Positions 1 to 10,459 of a stretch of 64,000 bases of DNA are shown here, piece after piece. The stretch lies in NCBI GenBank assembly GCA_022559845.1, contig CM040128.1:175576413-175640412 (forward strand), in the 5' to 3' direction. A program made the position numbers and the translations under genes. Under the pieces are notes generated by a model. The model was not told the DNA's origin and did no database searches. It saw nothing but the letters and a program-made list of their open reading frames with translations. This DNA is from Amorphophallus konjac. Its lineage: Eukaryota > Streptophyta > Magnoliopsida > Alismatales > Araceae. How positions within the stretch are numbered: position 1 is the first letter of the stretch; the number at the start of each line of letters is the position of its first letter.

Positions 1-685
1 TGATGGAACCACCAGTCGTAGCCCGACGACTTTCAGTGTTGATCCCACCCAGGAGAGGTGGCAGGGTATCCTAGTTTCACAGTTTTTAAGCTAGTTCTGT
101 GGGCCCCAGTCCAACCGTAGCGTCCTACGGAGGGGAATACTAACTAGAGGCCTGGCTCTAGGCACGAGCCGGTGTGTGCACACATGGTCAGAGACTTGGA
201 CTGACACTGACAAGTGTTACTCTAACTAGTTACTTGTTCTGGTACTGTTACGCGTCTCGCTTGCTATGATCAGGCTTGCGTAGATACTTGAGACGCAGTG
301 TAAGCCGTTAGTGGACGCATCTGGTTTCTTCTTTTGGTGGATCTCCTCTCCTTCTCTCTTTAGTCACTTGGAAATTATTGAGTTATTGTCTATTGGTAGA
401 TTTCGAGCACATGCGTTTAAATTCTAATTGGCATGCTAGTTAGCTGTTCATAAACTATTTAGTTAGCTTTACAGCTTTATTAGATCATCATTTATTTATG
501 CCAATGCATACTTTACTGCTTTCCTTTAGTTAGTTGCGAGTTAGGCATTTCTGTGAACCCTACTGAGTCTCTGCTGTGAGACTCCCCCCTTCCGTTTACA
601 GGTGAGGCGGAGCATCAGGCTGCAGGATTCTCTCGTGCTTTTGGCAAAAAATCGTAGAGCCAGCAGTGGTCTGTCAGTGGTCGGT
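1..685 (+). mobile_element. Gypsy-type LTR, left piece
   Basis: No coding sequence is credible here. The segment matches by eye the 3' part of the long LTR at 54814-58486: shared landmarks are the CTAGAGGCCTGGCTCTAGGC stretch near 140, the following GTGTGTGCACACATGGTCAG, and an ACAGGTGAGGCG-type motif near 600. The same landmarks recur near 15500 and 57330. The LTR begins upstream of the window and is interrupted at 685 by the solo LTR that follows, resuming at 2890. Confidence 0.7.
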
Positions 686-2889
686 TGATAAATACTATAT
701 TTCGTATCATAAGTTGCATCACATTTATCATCTTTGAGCATTAAAATGAATAAAGTTGTGCATTAATATGAACTAATTTCATTCTCACCATTCTTTGAGT
801 CTTCATGCATTTTATCATGTTTTGGAGTCAAAATGACCATGTGAGAATTATTCATGAATTTGCACAATTATTTGGAAATCATTTTTTAGATGAATTATAT
901 TGATATTATGAACTTTTGCATTTTCAGGGAATAGCGACTAAGCTCAGGGCGCTATTTAATGAATGCCCTTTTGCGCGGGCGCGTCTTAAGTAAACAGCGA
1001 CAGTGTCACGGGCGTCAATTCATTTGATCAGAAAATAAAAAGAAAATAGAAAAGTTTGAGCGACGGCTTCGAAGGCGCGTATTCAGTAAGAAGCGACACA
1101 AGTCCAGGCGTCAATTAATTTGAAAGAAAGAAAGACAAGTAATTAGTGCCCAAGATGCAGTCGCTAATTATTGAAAGAACGCCCATATGAACAGTCGTCA
1201 ATTCTTATTTTACGAAAAATGAGAAAAATAGCAAATGAGGAAATAAGAAAACAACGCCCGAATGAAGAGACGCTACTTCAAGAAATGACGCCCCAGTTTA
1301 GGTCACTGTTTCAAGTTTAACCAGAAATGGCAACATCAATTTCCCGATCGAAGTCTCCTTCAATTTTCAAGCTTATCCAAGACATATTCAAGGAAAGGAG
1401 GACTCCAAAGATGGAAAGAAGTCTAAATGGATCAAGTTACATTGTTGGAAACTGGTTTTTGGTTGAAATTGGGAACCCACGATTGTGGAAGGGCTCTAAA
1501 CCCTATAAATAGGATGCTGTGTTTGGCAATGGGGAGATAGCTAGTTGGAGGTCCGCCGTAGGGATTGATTTTGAAGCTTTTCCTTTCATATTTGGCAGTT
1601 AAGTTCTTCTTCAAAAAAAAATTTTAAGTCTCCTACAAATTCTTATTATTCATCTTCTTCTAATTCTCCACCGTTTTTAATCTATTCTCAGTTTTTCAAG
1701 CATCTATCTCTGCGTTTTTACTGTTCATCTGATTTTTATAAACTCTGTTCTTTCTCATTTTTCTCCCCCTTCTGATCCTCATCTCTCTCTGCGTTCTTCA
1801 TGAACGTTGTAGGGTTTTGAAAGTTCTTCAACTTTATCTTCTACCACTTCTTCCAATTCTTCCTAGTTTTCAAGTTATTTACTGTTTTCTAAAGTTCAGA
1901 TTTTTAGGGCTTTCACTGTTCATCCGCGACCCACCTCCTGTTCTTCCTAGTTTTTCACCCTCTTCCTCTCCTCTTTCTAATCTGTGTTTTTCATCAAAGT
2001 TCTTCATTTTTCAAAGATATACAACTTCTCTTTCTTCACCTTCTTCTAATTCTTCCTGGTTTTAAAGATATTCTCAATTCTTTAATGTTCTATCCTGGGT
2101 TTTTCAGCATTGTTCATCCGCGACCTATCTCTGTTCATCCTCATTTTTTTCCATCTTCCTCTCATTTTTAAACTCTGAGTTCTTCATCAATATTCTTTGT
2201 CTCTTCTTCCTCTACAACTTTAATGTTTCCCACTTTTTCCAATTCCTTCTGATTTTAAAGCTATTCTCTTCTCAATCTATCTCGGTTTTCAGTTTTTATC
2301 TTCCTTGTTCTCTCTTTTCAAAATACACCACACACACATGTTTCCACAGTAAAATTCTTCTCTTCTTCTTCTCTATTTCCTCTCACATCCCAAGGTGGAT
2401 TCTCTTACAATTGATTCTCTCACGGCGTCGGCAATCAAGGCGGGCGATCTTCATCCAAGGCTTGGCAAGGAGGCGGCGTTATTCTTCATTCATTGGCTAT
2501 ATTTTCCTCTCTTTTCTCTTTGATATTCCTAAGTTGTAATTTTTATTTCATAGTGTGACTTTCCACTATCATCTTAATGAAATTCATCATTTGAGTAAAT
2601 TGTGGTCTTTCCTCTCTCTACCTCTTCCAAATTTCTCTACTTAAACCCTCTCATATTCTTTAAATAGTTTTCATGCAATTTATCTTTCCTTAGATTAATC
2701 ACACTCAAAATTTTGGTTTTCAAAGCATAAGGTGTTTTGCCAACTTGTTCTATAAAGATTATTCATCCTCGTGGGATCGACTCCGCTTATCGCTATATAT
2801 TTGATTTTTCCAATCTTTTAAAGTGAGTGAGTGTGAATATTTTGAAATTGTGGCACGACTTTCTTAACGACACTAGTCGGTGCGCATCA
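686..2889 (+). mobile_element. Solo LTR (possibly Tat/Athila-type Gypsy), TSD TCGGT
   Basis: A 2.2-kb unit starts with TG and ends with CA and is flanked on both sides by TCGGT (681-685 and 2890-2894). The flanking LTR reads through when the unit is removed, so this is a clean insertion. There is no internal region, primer site or gene, so it is a solo LTR left by LTR-LTR recombination. A TATA box (TATAAATA, 1504-1511) follows about 800 bp of A/T-rich DNA holding a cluster of short inverted repeats. From 1600 to 2400 the strand is strongly pyrimidine-rich, as in a transcript leader. The end, with GTGGGATCGACTCCGC near 2770 and GGTGCGCATCA at the terminus, resembles Tat/Athila LTR ends as I recall them. 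The lineage is inference; the solo LTR call is well supported. Confidence 0.8.
930..1315 (+). repeat. Cluster of short inverted repeats (GCGAC/GCGCC half-sites)
   Basis: About nine short imperfect hairpins are spaced 30-60 bp apart by A/T-rich DNA. Each joins a half-site such as AGCGAC, GCGCC or ACGCC to a partial complement (GGGCGC, GGCGTC, GTCGCT) across a 6-10-base loop. Examples lie at about 943-963, 1046-1066, 1096-1116, 1147-1166 and 1181-1201. The cluster lies upstream of the TATA box, in U3 of this solo LTR. Some pairings are imperfect. Confidence 0.6.
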
Positions 2890-3232
2890 TCGGTTAGTGG
2901 TCTGTCGGTTCTTTCTCTTCTTTTGGCCGAGCTATGTCCCATGTAGTTATTTATTTTTGGACCATTGTACGGTGTGGGACTTGTGATATATGGATCTGGA
3001 CTACTTGTATAAATTTACCACTCTGATATATGTAATTGCTTTCGTTTAAAGTTCAAATGAATGCTTTAATTATTATTGCGCGTGTAATTTCTATTCGTTA
3101 TGCTTCCCCTCGACAAACACTCACTAACCCTTACGGGGTCTCATCAGCCTCTTGGGTGGACTCCCCGAGCTCTTGGTATCGGTAAATCGATGATATCGGT
3201 TAATCGATATTCGGATCTCCTGGGTCGTCACA
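2890..3232 (+). mobile_element. Gypsy-type LTR, right piece with LTR end
   Basis: This continues the LTR of 1-685 after the nested solo LTR. It carries the TGGTCTGT...GGCCGAGCTATG stretch also seen near 16040, and ends GGGTCGTCACA, as does the LTR ending at 58486. A primer site does not follow: the next bases are GGCACCCC instead of GGTGGTATCAGAGC. So this is either a solo LTR or the 3' LTR of an element that lies upstream of the window. Confidence 0.7.
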
Positions 3233-3510
3233 GGCACCCCTGCCAACAGGCGCCAATTTGTAAAATAATGGCACCCACCTGGGCGCCATTTCATCAAATG
3301 ATGGCACCCACCTGGGTGCCAATTCCAGATCCATGTCTCACAGAGGATTGGGCACCCCTGTGAACAGGTGCCATTTCATAAATTAATGGCACCTGTCTGG
3401 GCGCCATTTCATAAATTAATGACACATGTCTGGGTGCCATTTCATCAAATAAGGGCACCTGTGTGGGTGCCATTTGGTCAATAAATGGCACATGTCTAGG
3501 TGCCACTTTC
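3233..3510 (+). repeat. Tandem array of GGCACC...GGTGCC hairpins
   Basis: Eight inverted repeats of about 18-22 bp lie roughly 34 bp apart at about 3233, 3269, 3303, 3351, 3388, 3421, 3454 and 3487. Each pairs GGCACC (or GACAC) with GGCGCC or GGTGCC around a short CCTGT/CATGTCT loop. Spacers resemble ATTTCATAAATTAAT. Two weaker copies follow near 3715 and 3750. The array is at the left edge of the LTR fragment. Its spacers are not conserved enough to be a simple satellite. Confidence 0.75.
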
Positions 3511-4830
3511 CACAGTATGGATTTCCAGATTTTCTCGAGCTTCTGTCTAACCTACACTGCGGGTTCTAGGCGCCGTTATCTTAGTCCGCAAATACAGTCC
3601 CAGGAAACATGGTAGCAGAGCCCTTACAGTGTGTTGTTTGGCATACGTGAGCTTGTTCTTCCCTGTACTTCTAGAATGAACGCCCCTCATTAAGAGTGAA
3701 ATTCTTGAAATAAATGGCTGCCGGATGGGTGCCAATTATGTAATCTGTGACAGCCCTAGAGGCGCCAAGTCCACCTAGATTTTCGATATATCGTGCGTAT
3801 TATGTGGTTTAGTCATAGTTCATCCTTAAATGGAAATCAGTTCTTGAACTCTATTCCATGAGATCCACCTTATGTTCCTACGATGGTTAAATCCTTTGGA
3901 ATTCTACATTGGCTATAAACTAGAGTGAATGCCGAAAGAAATACACGACTCAATGTTGGCGTTAATGGGCCCGATCTGGTCCTGGGAGGAGCACCTGAAA
4001 GTACTTTTGCCCATGGGAGCTATATTGATCATGGTGTGGCATTGCACCGAAGTGCATGACTTGCTTGATATAAGGCATTCCACTCACTCTCTCGTGACAA
4101 TACTTGACATTACTTGCGTACTTGACTTGACTTGCGTGGCCCGGAATGGACAAGTACTTGCTTGATTGAAATAGCCAAATTCTAGTGACACGTACTTGAT
4201 ATTACATGCTTGAACATTGGTTCTCACTTTCTTGGAAAAGAATTGTGCAAACACTTGATAGTACTTTATTGATACCTTGAAATCATGCTATCTTCTTCTC
4301 TAAAAGTTCATGATATCTTGCTAGTCCATCATACATAGTTATACGTGCATTGCACGTAACATGTAATTACTTAAAGCATTGCTAGTTCTTGAGATATAAT
4401 TCCTACTGGGCGATTCGCTCATCTAGTTTCATTCTAAAAATTTTTAGGTAACTCGGATAGCGACAACCATATGGATGGGAATGAGATCGAGTGAAGAGTG
4501 CTAGAGCCACCGATCGTCGAACTGTAGTCTAGTCGCGTCTCTTTTGTTTCCTGAGTCCTTGCCTCTGCACTTTTAGTTATGTTGGTCTAGTTGGTCGGAA
4601 CATGTTAAGGCTTGTAGCCCTATGATTTAATTTGGGTTATTATCGTTATGGTTATCTGGATCAATGTCACCTTAGAATATTGGTATTATTTTGAAATTTA
4701 AGTCTTGTTATTATATTACCTTGTGTTTTGCGTACTCTGTCTTTATGTCAAAAATCTTATTGCTCTGATTGACATGATCTATATAAACTCGTCGCGCACC
4801 CCGGGTTACTTCCGCGCTCGGGGCGTGACA
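3233..4830 (+). mobile_element. Gypsy LTR 3' portion (plus orientation)
   Basis: The segment ends CGGGGCGTGACA, the reverse complement of the TGTCACG start of the minus-strand LTRs at 4945 and 18469. Read on the opposite strand, much of it matches 4945-5760: the AGATCGGGCCC block near 3967 against 5702, the TCAAGAACTAGCAATG block near 4385 against 5325, and the terminal 80 bp. It is therefore the 3' part of a plus-strand LTR of the same family. Its 5' part is cut off by the LTR ending at 3232. Apart from the hairpin cluster at its left, nothing else is seen; short open frames here are not credible genes. Confidence 0.7.
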
Positions 4831-4944
4831 AGGATCGTGTTGGAGACCGCGTCTCCGTGTGTGTTGGAGATTTTCTCCGTGTGCTTCGTTGTGAAGCGTG
4901 TGAAGCATCACCGGTTCTGTGAGGGGTGGACGTAGGGAGCCCGT
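4831..4944 (+). mobile_element. Copia LTR fragment, left piece (leader hairpins)
   Basis: A 114-bp remnant of a Copia LTR is caught between two Gypsy LTRs. It holds three consecutive hairpins (GGAGAC/GTCTCC 4842-4856, GGAGA/TCTCC 4866-4878, GCTTC/GAAGC 4883-4897) and the Copia motif GTGAGGGGTGGACGTAGG (4919-4936). The motif's usual partner, GAACCACCTTAAAA, lies beyond the inserted solo LTR, near 7727. The last five bases (CCCGT, 4940-4944) are the left target duplication of that solo LTR. Confidence 0.75.
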
Positions 4945-7712
4945 TGTCACGTCCCGAGCGCAGAAGATACCCGGAGACGCATGACGAGTTTATATCGATC
5001 ATGTCAATCAGAGTATTAGTGTATTCGACGCCAAATCAGAGATGCGCAAGAATAAAGATAACCCAATCCTTTAATTCAATCACAACCTCAAAAGTACTTC
5101 TATTACAATTCACTTAATGAAAGTGCTAAGACCCAATAAAAGGAAAAGTACAAGGGTTGACTTAAGAAATTTGAAAGATAAGACTAGTAGACGCTTGAAA
5201 AGACGGAGAGCTCTACTCTCTTCACTCTTGACCTTCCCCATCCGATTGAGTCTCGTCGTCGGACTTACCTGAAAAGTAGGGGGAACACTAGGTGAGCGAA
5301 CGCTCAGTAGGAAATTATATCTCAAGAACTAGCAATGGGTTTAAGTAATTACATTTCCATGAATGCACTATGGTTATGCATGCTTGCGTAAAACGATAAG
5401 ATAGAGAGTATAAAATGAACTATTCATGAACTTCCAAGAATTTGTATCAAATAGATGTCAAGACGTTCAAGCAAGTATATTCATCATGTCATGTTGAAAG
5501 TTTGGCTATCACGTTTCAAGTAAGCAAGTATATAAATACCCCTTTTTCGGGTCACGCAAGTCATGTCACGTCAAGTACGAGTCAGGTACAAGAATTGTGG
5601 AATGTCCAATGAAGCTAGTCATGCACTTCGGTACAATGCCATACCGTGATCATTACAACTCCCATGGGCACTAGTACTTTCGGGTGCTCCTCCCAGGACC
5701 AGATCGGGCCCTATATGCGCAGGCATTGATCATGTATTTTGACATCCACTTTATGTATAGCCAATATGGAATTTCAAGAAAAAGCTTGTGGATATTCAAG
5801 ATAGAGTAGAGTTCAAAATTGAACTTGATGTATAAGGACGATAATGACGATATAAACACGAGTATCGATAAAACTGGGTGGAGTTGGTTCCCTAATTGGG
5901 TACCATGACAATTAAGTGTCCATATATAGATGGTCATGTCATTTGATATAGAATTGAGGTCCACAAGAACAGCATATTAATGGCATGATTTCCACATCCC
6001 ATTAAGAATATTCTCATGATATCCACATAGCATATCATGAGGGCCGGTATACCATGTTTCTATAGAGTGACATGGCAAAATAGTGTAAAGGGTTTTTATG
6101 GTACAACCCGCTCGGTCGGCCTCGAGGGAATCCAAGGCTACGAGGAGACTTACGGAGGTCCCAATGACTAACTTGCTAGTCCAAAGAACGGAATGTCCAA
6201 TGGAGGGCTTGTATGTCACCGAGAGTTAGTGGGTAATGTGATAAATCATCTTGAAACATGGGACTATATTCACGGAATGGAAATATAGTGCCGATATATA
6301 CATATATATTTATATAAAACCCTCGGTTAACAGTAAACAGTATAAAAATAATTACACAGGAAATTAGCGACTTAACATAAGTCACTAATTAAATTAACGC
6401 CCTTCACTGGGTCGTTTCTTTTCAGTTTGACGACTTCAGGAGCAGTCGTCCATTATAATTTTCTATTTTCTGATATTTTCTTAATTCTGTATTTTTGATA
6501 AAACGCGCCTTAGCCAAGGGCGTCACTTTCATAAAAGATGACCTACTGGAGGTCGTTAATTCTCTTTTCCAGGATTTATCATGAACAGTGGTAATTTCCA
6601 AGATAATAATTTTCAATAAACAAAGTACATGGTCAGGACAAGAAAAATATCAGGATTCGAGATATATTATCATGTATTAGATTTAACCAAAGCTTTCATA
6701 GATATAAGATTTTAAACGTGTGTATTTATTAATTTCTTGAAATTGACGACTCTTAGGTCAGTCGTTAGAACTTTAATTAGCGCCCTATAGAGGGTCGCTA
6801 CTTACAAAATTTCTCAGACAACTATGAAAATGCAAAGAATCTATATGCATGTATTAACAGATGACATTATCGTAATTATTATGCTAGTTTGGGCTACAAT
6901 TCTTGAGAAAACCTACCTGATGATGATCTGGGTGTAATTACGTGAAGAAAGTTGAAGAGAGAACGATACTCTGTTCAAAACAGAGCCTCCTGAAGCTTAT
7001 GAAAAACAACAACCCCCGAACACAATCAATAGCAGCAGCACACAGGGGTGCAGTGAGGGTGAGTAATAGATGAGAGAGTTTCTACTTCCTGGAGGCAACC
7101 TACAGAAGAAGATGAAGAACGATTAAAAATCTTCATATTCTCTGACTGAAGGCAGAGGAAGAAGAACAAACCTGTTCTTCACGCACGAGACAGCAGCAGC
7201 AGGCCTTCCTTCGACAAAATAGCTATTAGGTTTCGATTGGAAGGGGTATTTATAGGATTTCAGGAATCCCATAGGGTTAGAATTTGATTAGAACTCTAGT
7301 TTCCGTGATAGAGTTCTTACCATAATCAATCGAACACGTAACAATCTTAAAACTTACCCTGGATAGTCTCCTGGTTCGAATGGAACACAAATGCAATTAA
7401 CGCCTTAGGTTAGGGCGTTAATTCTAATTGACATCTTTACCTGTGCCGTTTCTTTTGTAATTCGCGCCCCAAGAAGAGGGCGTTTCTTTCCCTTTCCTTT
7501 TATTCGTTTTGGACGTTTTGAAATTTGACGACCTTTGGTATAGGCGTCACTTTTTGAATTAACGTCTCAGGTGAAGGCGTTTCTTATTTAAATCGCGCCT
7601 TGTTGAGAGGCGTTATTTTATATTTGACTTATTATTTATTCATTTTGGTTCTTATCATTTACTTACTTAATCTTTCTTGAAATCTTCCTTTTATTTTACC
7701 AGGGTTGCTACA
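4945..7712 (-). mobile_element. Gypsy solo LTR in minus orientation, TSD CCCGT
   Basis: A 2.77-kb unit begins TGTCACG and ends GCTACA on the plus strand, with CCCGT at both flanks (4940-4944 and 7713-7717). The Copia LTR reads through when it is removed. Read on the minus strand it begins TGTAGC and ends CGTGACA, has a TATA box (TATAAATA, complement of 7247-7254) and contains no gene, primer site or second LTR. Its end resembles that of the LTRs of the Tekay-like element at 18469-54813, so a related chromovirus family is likely. It is much larger than needed for a promoter; two hairpin-rich blocks fill part of it. Confidence 0.85.
6360..7620 (-). repeat. Hairpin clusters (GCGCC/GACGAC half-sites) in solo LTR
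   Basis: Two blocks (about 6365-6800 and 7395-7615), on either side of the TATA region, hold some ten short inverted repeats. Examples are GACGACTTC...GCAGTCGTC (6429-6450), CGCGCCTTAG...AAGGGCGTC near 6505, ACGCCTTAG...AGGGCGTT near 7400 and GCGCCTTG...GAGGCGTT near 7595. Loops are 4-10 bases and spacers are A/T-rich. The half-sites resemble those at 930-1315, although the two LTRs do not otherwise align by eye. Confidence 0.65.
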
Positions 7713-7955
7713 CCCGTCATGGTCCCGAACCACCTTAAAATCCCCGTGTCCTGTGGTTGCTTACTTGTGTATTATCTTATCCCAACATGATCGCGTGTGC
7801 TCAGAGAGATTGAGAGAACTAGAGTTGTTTCTATTCAGCTTATCTTCATCAATCTTGTTAATTCTGCATATTAGTTTAAAATATGTCAACTTGTTTAAGG
7901 GGACAATTCAATCCCCCCTTCTTGTCCGTGAGCTTATCTGGGCCAACAATCTAGG
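7713..7955 (+). mobile_element. Copia LTR fragment, right piece
   Basis: This resumes the LTR of 4831-4944 after the solo LTR. It begins with the right CCCGT duplication, then GGTCCCGAACCACCTTAAAA. It ends in the C-rich tail typical of these Copia LTRs (CAATCCCCCCTT, 7908-7919) and GGGCCAACAA near 7950. No primer site or gag follows; integrase coding sequence begins within a few bases. The element has therefore lost everything between LTR end and integrase, or two Copia copies have been joined by recombination. Confidence 0.65.
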
Positions 7956-8715
7956 CCATTAGAATTTATGCACATGGACTTGTTTGTTCCTACTAGGACA
8001 CAAAGTCTTAATGGGAAAAGATTTGGGTATGTCATTGTAGATGATTACACTAGATTTGCTTGGGTTTTCTTTTTAGCTCACAAGAATGAAGCCTTTCATG
8101 AATTTCAGATTTTCTTCAACAAGATAAAACAGGAAGGCTTGCATAAAACTTGCATCATTCAATCTGACCATGGGGGGGAGTTTGATAACACACAGTTTTT
8201 AGAATTTTGTGATATAGAAGGAATTACTCCCAATTTTTCTTCTGCCAGGACCCCTAAACAGAATGGAGTTGTAGAGAGGATAAATAGAACAATCATGGAG
8301 ATGGCAAGAACCATGCTGATTGATAGCCAACTTCCACGGAAATTCTGGGTAGAAGCTGCAAATATAGCCTGTTATGTAATTAACAGGGCAATAGTAAGAC
8401 ATGTCCACCTGAAAACTCCATATGAATTATTGAAAGGTAAAAACCTTGACTTATTTCACAATTTTTGATTCTAAGTGTTTCATTCATAACAATGATAAAA
8501 GGGACCTAGATAAATTTGAAGCCAAGAGTAGTCCAAGCATTTTCTTAGGATATTCTGAAATCTCAAGAGCTTACTGGGTTTTTAATATTCAAGATCAAAC
8601 AGTAGAGGAATCCCCTCATGTGAAATTTGATGAAACATTCAACTCTACTGACATAATTGATGATGACAGGAAATCAAAAAATGGATGGAGAATTTCTGGA
8701 AGAGAAGCCACATGA
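7956..8715 (+). pseudogene. Copia integrase core (frameshifted fragment)
   Basis: The first frame (7968-8468) encodes an integrase catalytic core, which would insert element cDNA into the host genome. All three DDE acidic residues can be seen: Asp in MHMDLF, Asp in QSDHGGEF and Glu in GVVERINR. A frameshift near 8450-8468 moves the remainder into the next frame (8446-8715), with FLGYSEISRAYWVFN and VEESPHVKFDE, the usual C-terminal region of Copia integrase. Zinc-binding N-terminal domain, protease and gag are absent. The following 8716-8980 region contains the degenerate linker to reverse transcriptase. Non-functional as it stands. Confidence 0.85.
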
Positions 8716-8983
8716 ATCATTTGAAGAAGCTCAAGAGCCCAATCTCGAGCAAGGTAGGTCGACCGATCCAACATTTTAGTCGATTGAACAAGGTGAGTCT
8801 TCTAACAATGTCGGATTTCTAAAAAATCACCATGTTGAGAACATTATAGGAAATCTTCAGTATCCCACTAGAACTAGGTCCTTTCATAGAGAAGTCAATA
8901 ATCAAGACCTAGTAGCATTAGTCTCACAAATTGAACCCAAATCCATAGAAGAAGCCTTAAAAGATGATTCATGGATAAATGCA

Positions 8984-10459
8984 ATGCATGAAGAATTGGG
9001 TCAATTTAAAAGAAACAAAGTCTGGACATTGGTTCTCAGACCTGAAAATTCTTCTGTCATAGGAACCAAATGGGTATTTAGAAATAAGATGAATGAGGAT
9101 GGAATAATCTGTAGGAACAAGGCTAGGTTGGTAGTTAAGGGCTATTCTCAAGAATTTGGGGTAGACTTTTATGAATCCTATGCACCAGTGGCTAGGATGG
9201 AAGCAATCAGAATCCTAATATCTTTTGCATGCTCTAACAACATAAAACTTCAACAAATGGATGTGAAAAGTGCATTCTTAAATGGCATCATAAAAGAGGA
9301 AGTTTATTTTAAGCAACCCCCTGGATTTGAATCTATTGAGCTACCTAACCATGTTTTCGGACTGAATAAAGCCTTGTATGGACTGAAACAAGCCCCTCGG
9401 GCTTGGTATGATAGACTGTCTGAGTTTCTGATCAGCAAAGGGTATTGCAGAGGTAAGGTCGATCAGACCCTTTTTACTAAGCACATAGATCAAAAAATGA
9501 TTATAGTTCAGGTATATGTAGATGACATTGTGTTTGGGTCCACTTGTCCTGAACTATCTAAAGAATTTGTAAGTTTAATGTCTAAAGAGTTTGAGATGAG
9601 CCTGCTTGGTGACTTACAATATTTCCTTGGTCTGCAGGTTAAACAAACGGTGGAAGGATGCTTTATCAGTCAGACCAAGTATGCATCTGAAATTCTTAAA
9701 AGATTTGGCATGGACAAGTTGAAGCACATGACTACACCAATGGGAGCAAACACATCACTGGATGCTGATGAGTCAGGTAAACCAATGGACACAAAACTCT
9801 ACAGAGGTATGATTGGCTTATTACTCTACTTTACTGCTTCCAGACCTGATATCCAATTCAGTGTATGTTTATGTGCTAAGTTTCAAGCTAACCCAAAAGA
9901 ATCACACTTGTCTGCTGTTAAAAGAATTTTCAAATATATTGTTGCCACACATAATTTGGGTTTATTTTTTCCTACATCATGCCACTTAGATTTAATTTCA
10001 TACACTAATGCAGCCTATGCTGGTTGTAAGTTAGATAGGAAAAGCACTAGTGGTTACAGCCAATTCCTAGGTGGTTGTCTGGTTTCTTGGGCTTCCAAGA
10101 AGCAACACTCAGTAGCTCTGTCAACCATAGAGGCTGAGTATGTGGCTGCTGGTAGCTGTGGCACACAAGTCATATGGATTAAGCACCAGTTACAAGACTA
10201 CAATGTAGATCTTGGCTGCACACCCATCTATTGTGATAACACAAGTGCTATAAATCTATCTAAAAACCCAATCCAACACCCACGTGCAAAACACATTGAC
10301 ATTAGGCAACATTTCATAAGGGATGAAATTTCTAAGAAAACTTTTGAATTGATTCATGTTGGCACAAGACATCAAATTGCAGACATATTTACTAAGCCAC
10401 TAGATCATGAAAAATTTTCCACCTTGAGAAGGGAATTGGGTCTTTTTAGGTCAACCTGA
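8984..10459 (+). CDS. Copia reverse transcriptase-RNase H
   Basis: An open frame of 491 residues; the same frame is open upstream to about 8830, so the first ATG is arbitrary and the protein was originally part of a polyprotein. Reverse transcriptase occupies roughly residues 15-250, with TKWVFRNK, QMDVKSAFLNG, LYGLKQAPRAWY and the catalytic YVDD in QVYVDDIVFGS. RNase H follows from about residue 330. Its Glu (STIEAEYVAAG) and later Asp (YCDNTSAINLS) are present. The first catalytic Asp, normally in a YSDADWAG-like motif, is replaced: the sequence reads YTNAAYAGC. The C-terminus (HQIADIFTKPLDHEKF) is typical Copia. Unusually long and uninterrupted for an element whose integrase is broken. RNase H is probably inactive. 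Confidence 0.9.
   Translation: MHEELGQFKRNKVWTLVLRPENSSVIGTKWVFRNKMNEDGIICRNKARLVVKGYSQEFGVDFYESYAPVARMEAIRILISFACSNNIKLQQMDVKSAFLNGIIKEEVYFKQPPGFESIELPNHVFGLNKALYGLKQAPRAWYDRLSEFLISKGYCRGKVDQTLFTKHIDQKMIIVQVYVDDIVFGSTCPELSKEFVSLMSKEFEMSLLGDLQYFLGLQVKQTVEGCFISQTKYASEILKRFGMDKLKHMTTPMGANTSLDADESGKPMDTKLYRGMIGLLLYFTASRPDIQFSVCLCAKFQANPKESHLSAVKRIFKYIVATHNLGLFFPTSCHLDLISYTNAAYAGCKLDRKSTSGYSQFLGGCLVSWASKKQHSVALSTIEAEYVAAGSCGTQVIWIKHQLQDYNVDLGCTPIYCDNTSAINLSKNPIQHPRAKHIDIRQHFIRDEISKKTFELIHVGTRHQIADIFTKPLDHEKFSTLRRELGLFRST

Noticed and set aside
3233..3510. Array of short repeats with spacers, resembling a CRISPR array
   Set aside because: Units are imperfect hairpins in a plant LTR, spacers resemble each other, and there are no cas genes. 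The repeats are part of the LTR.
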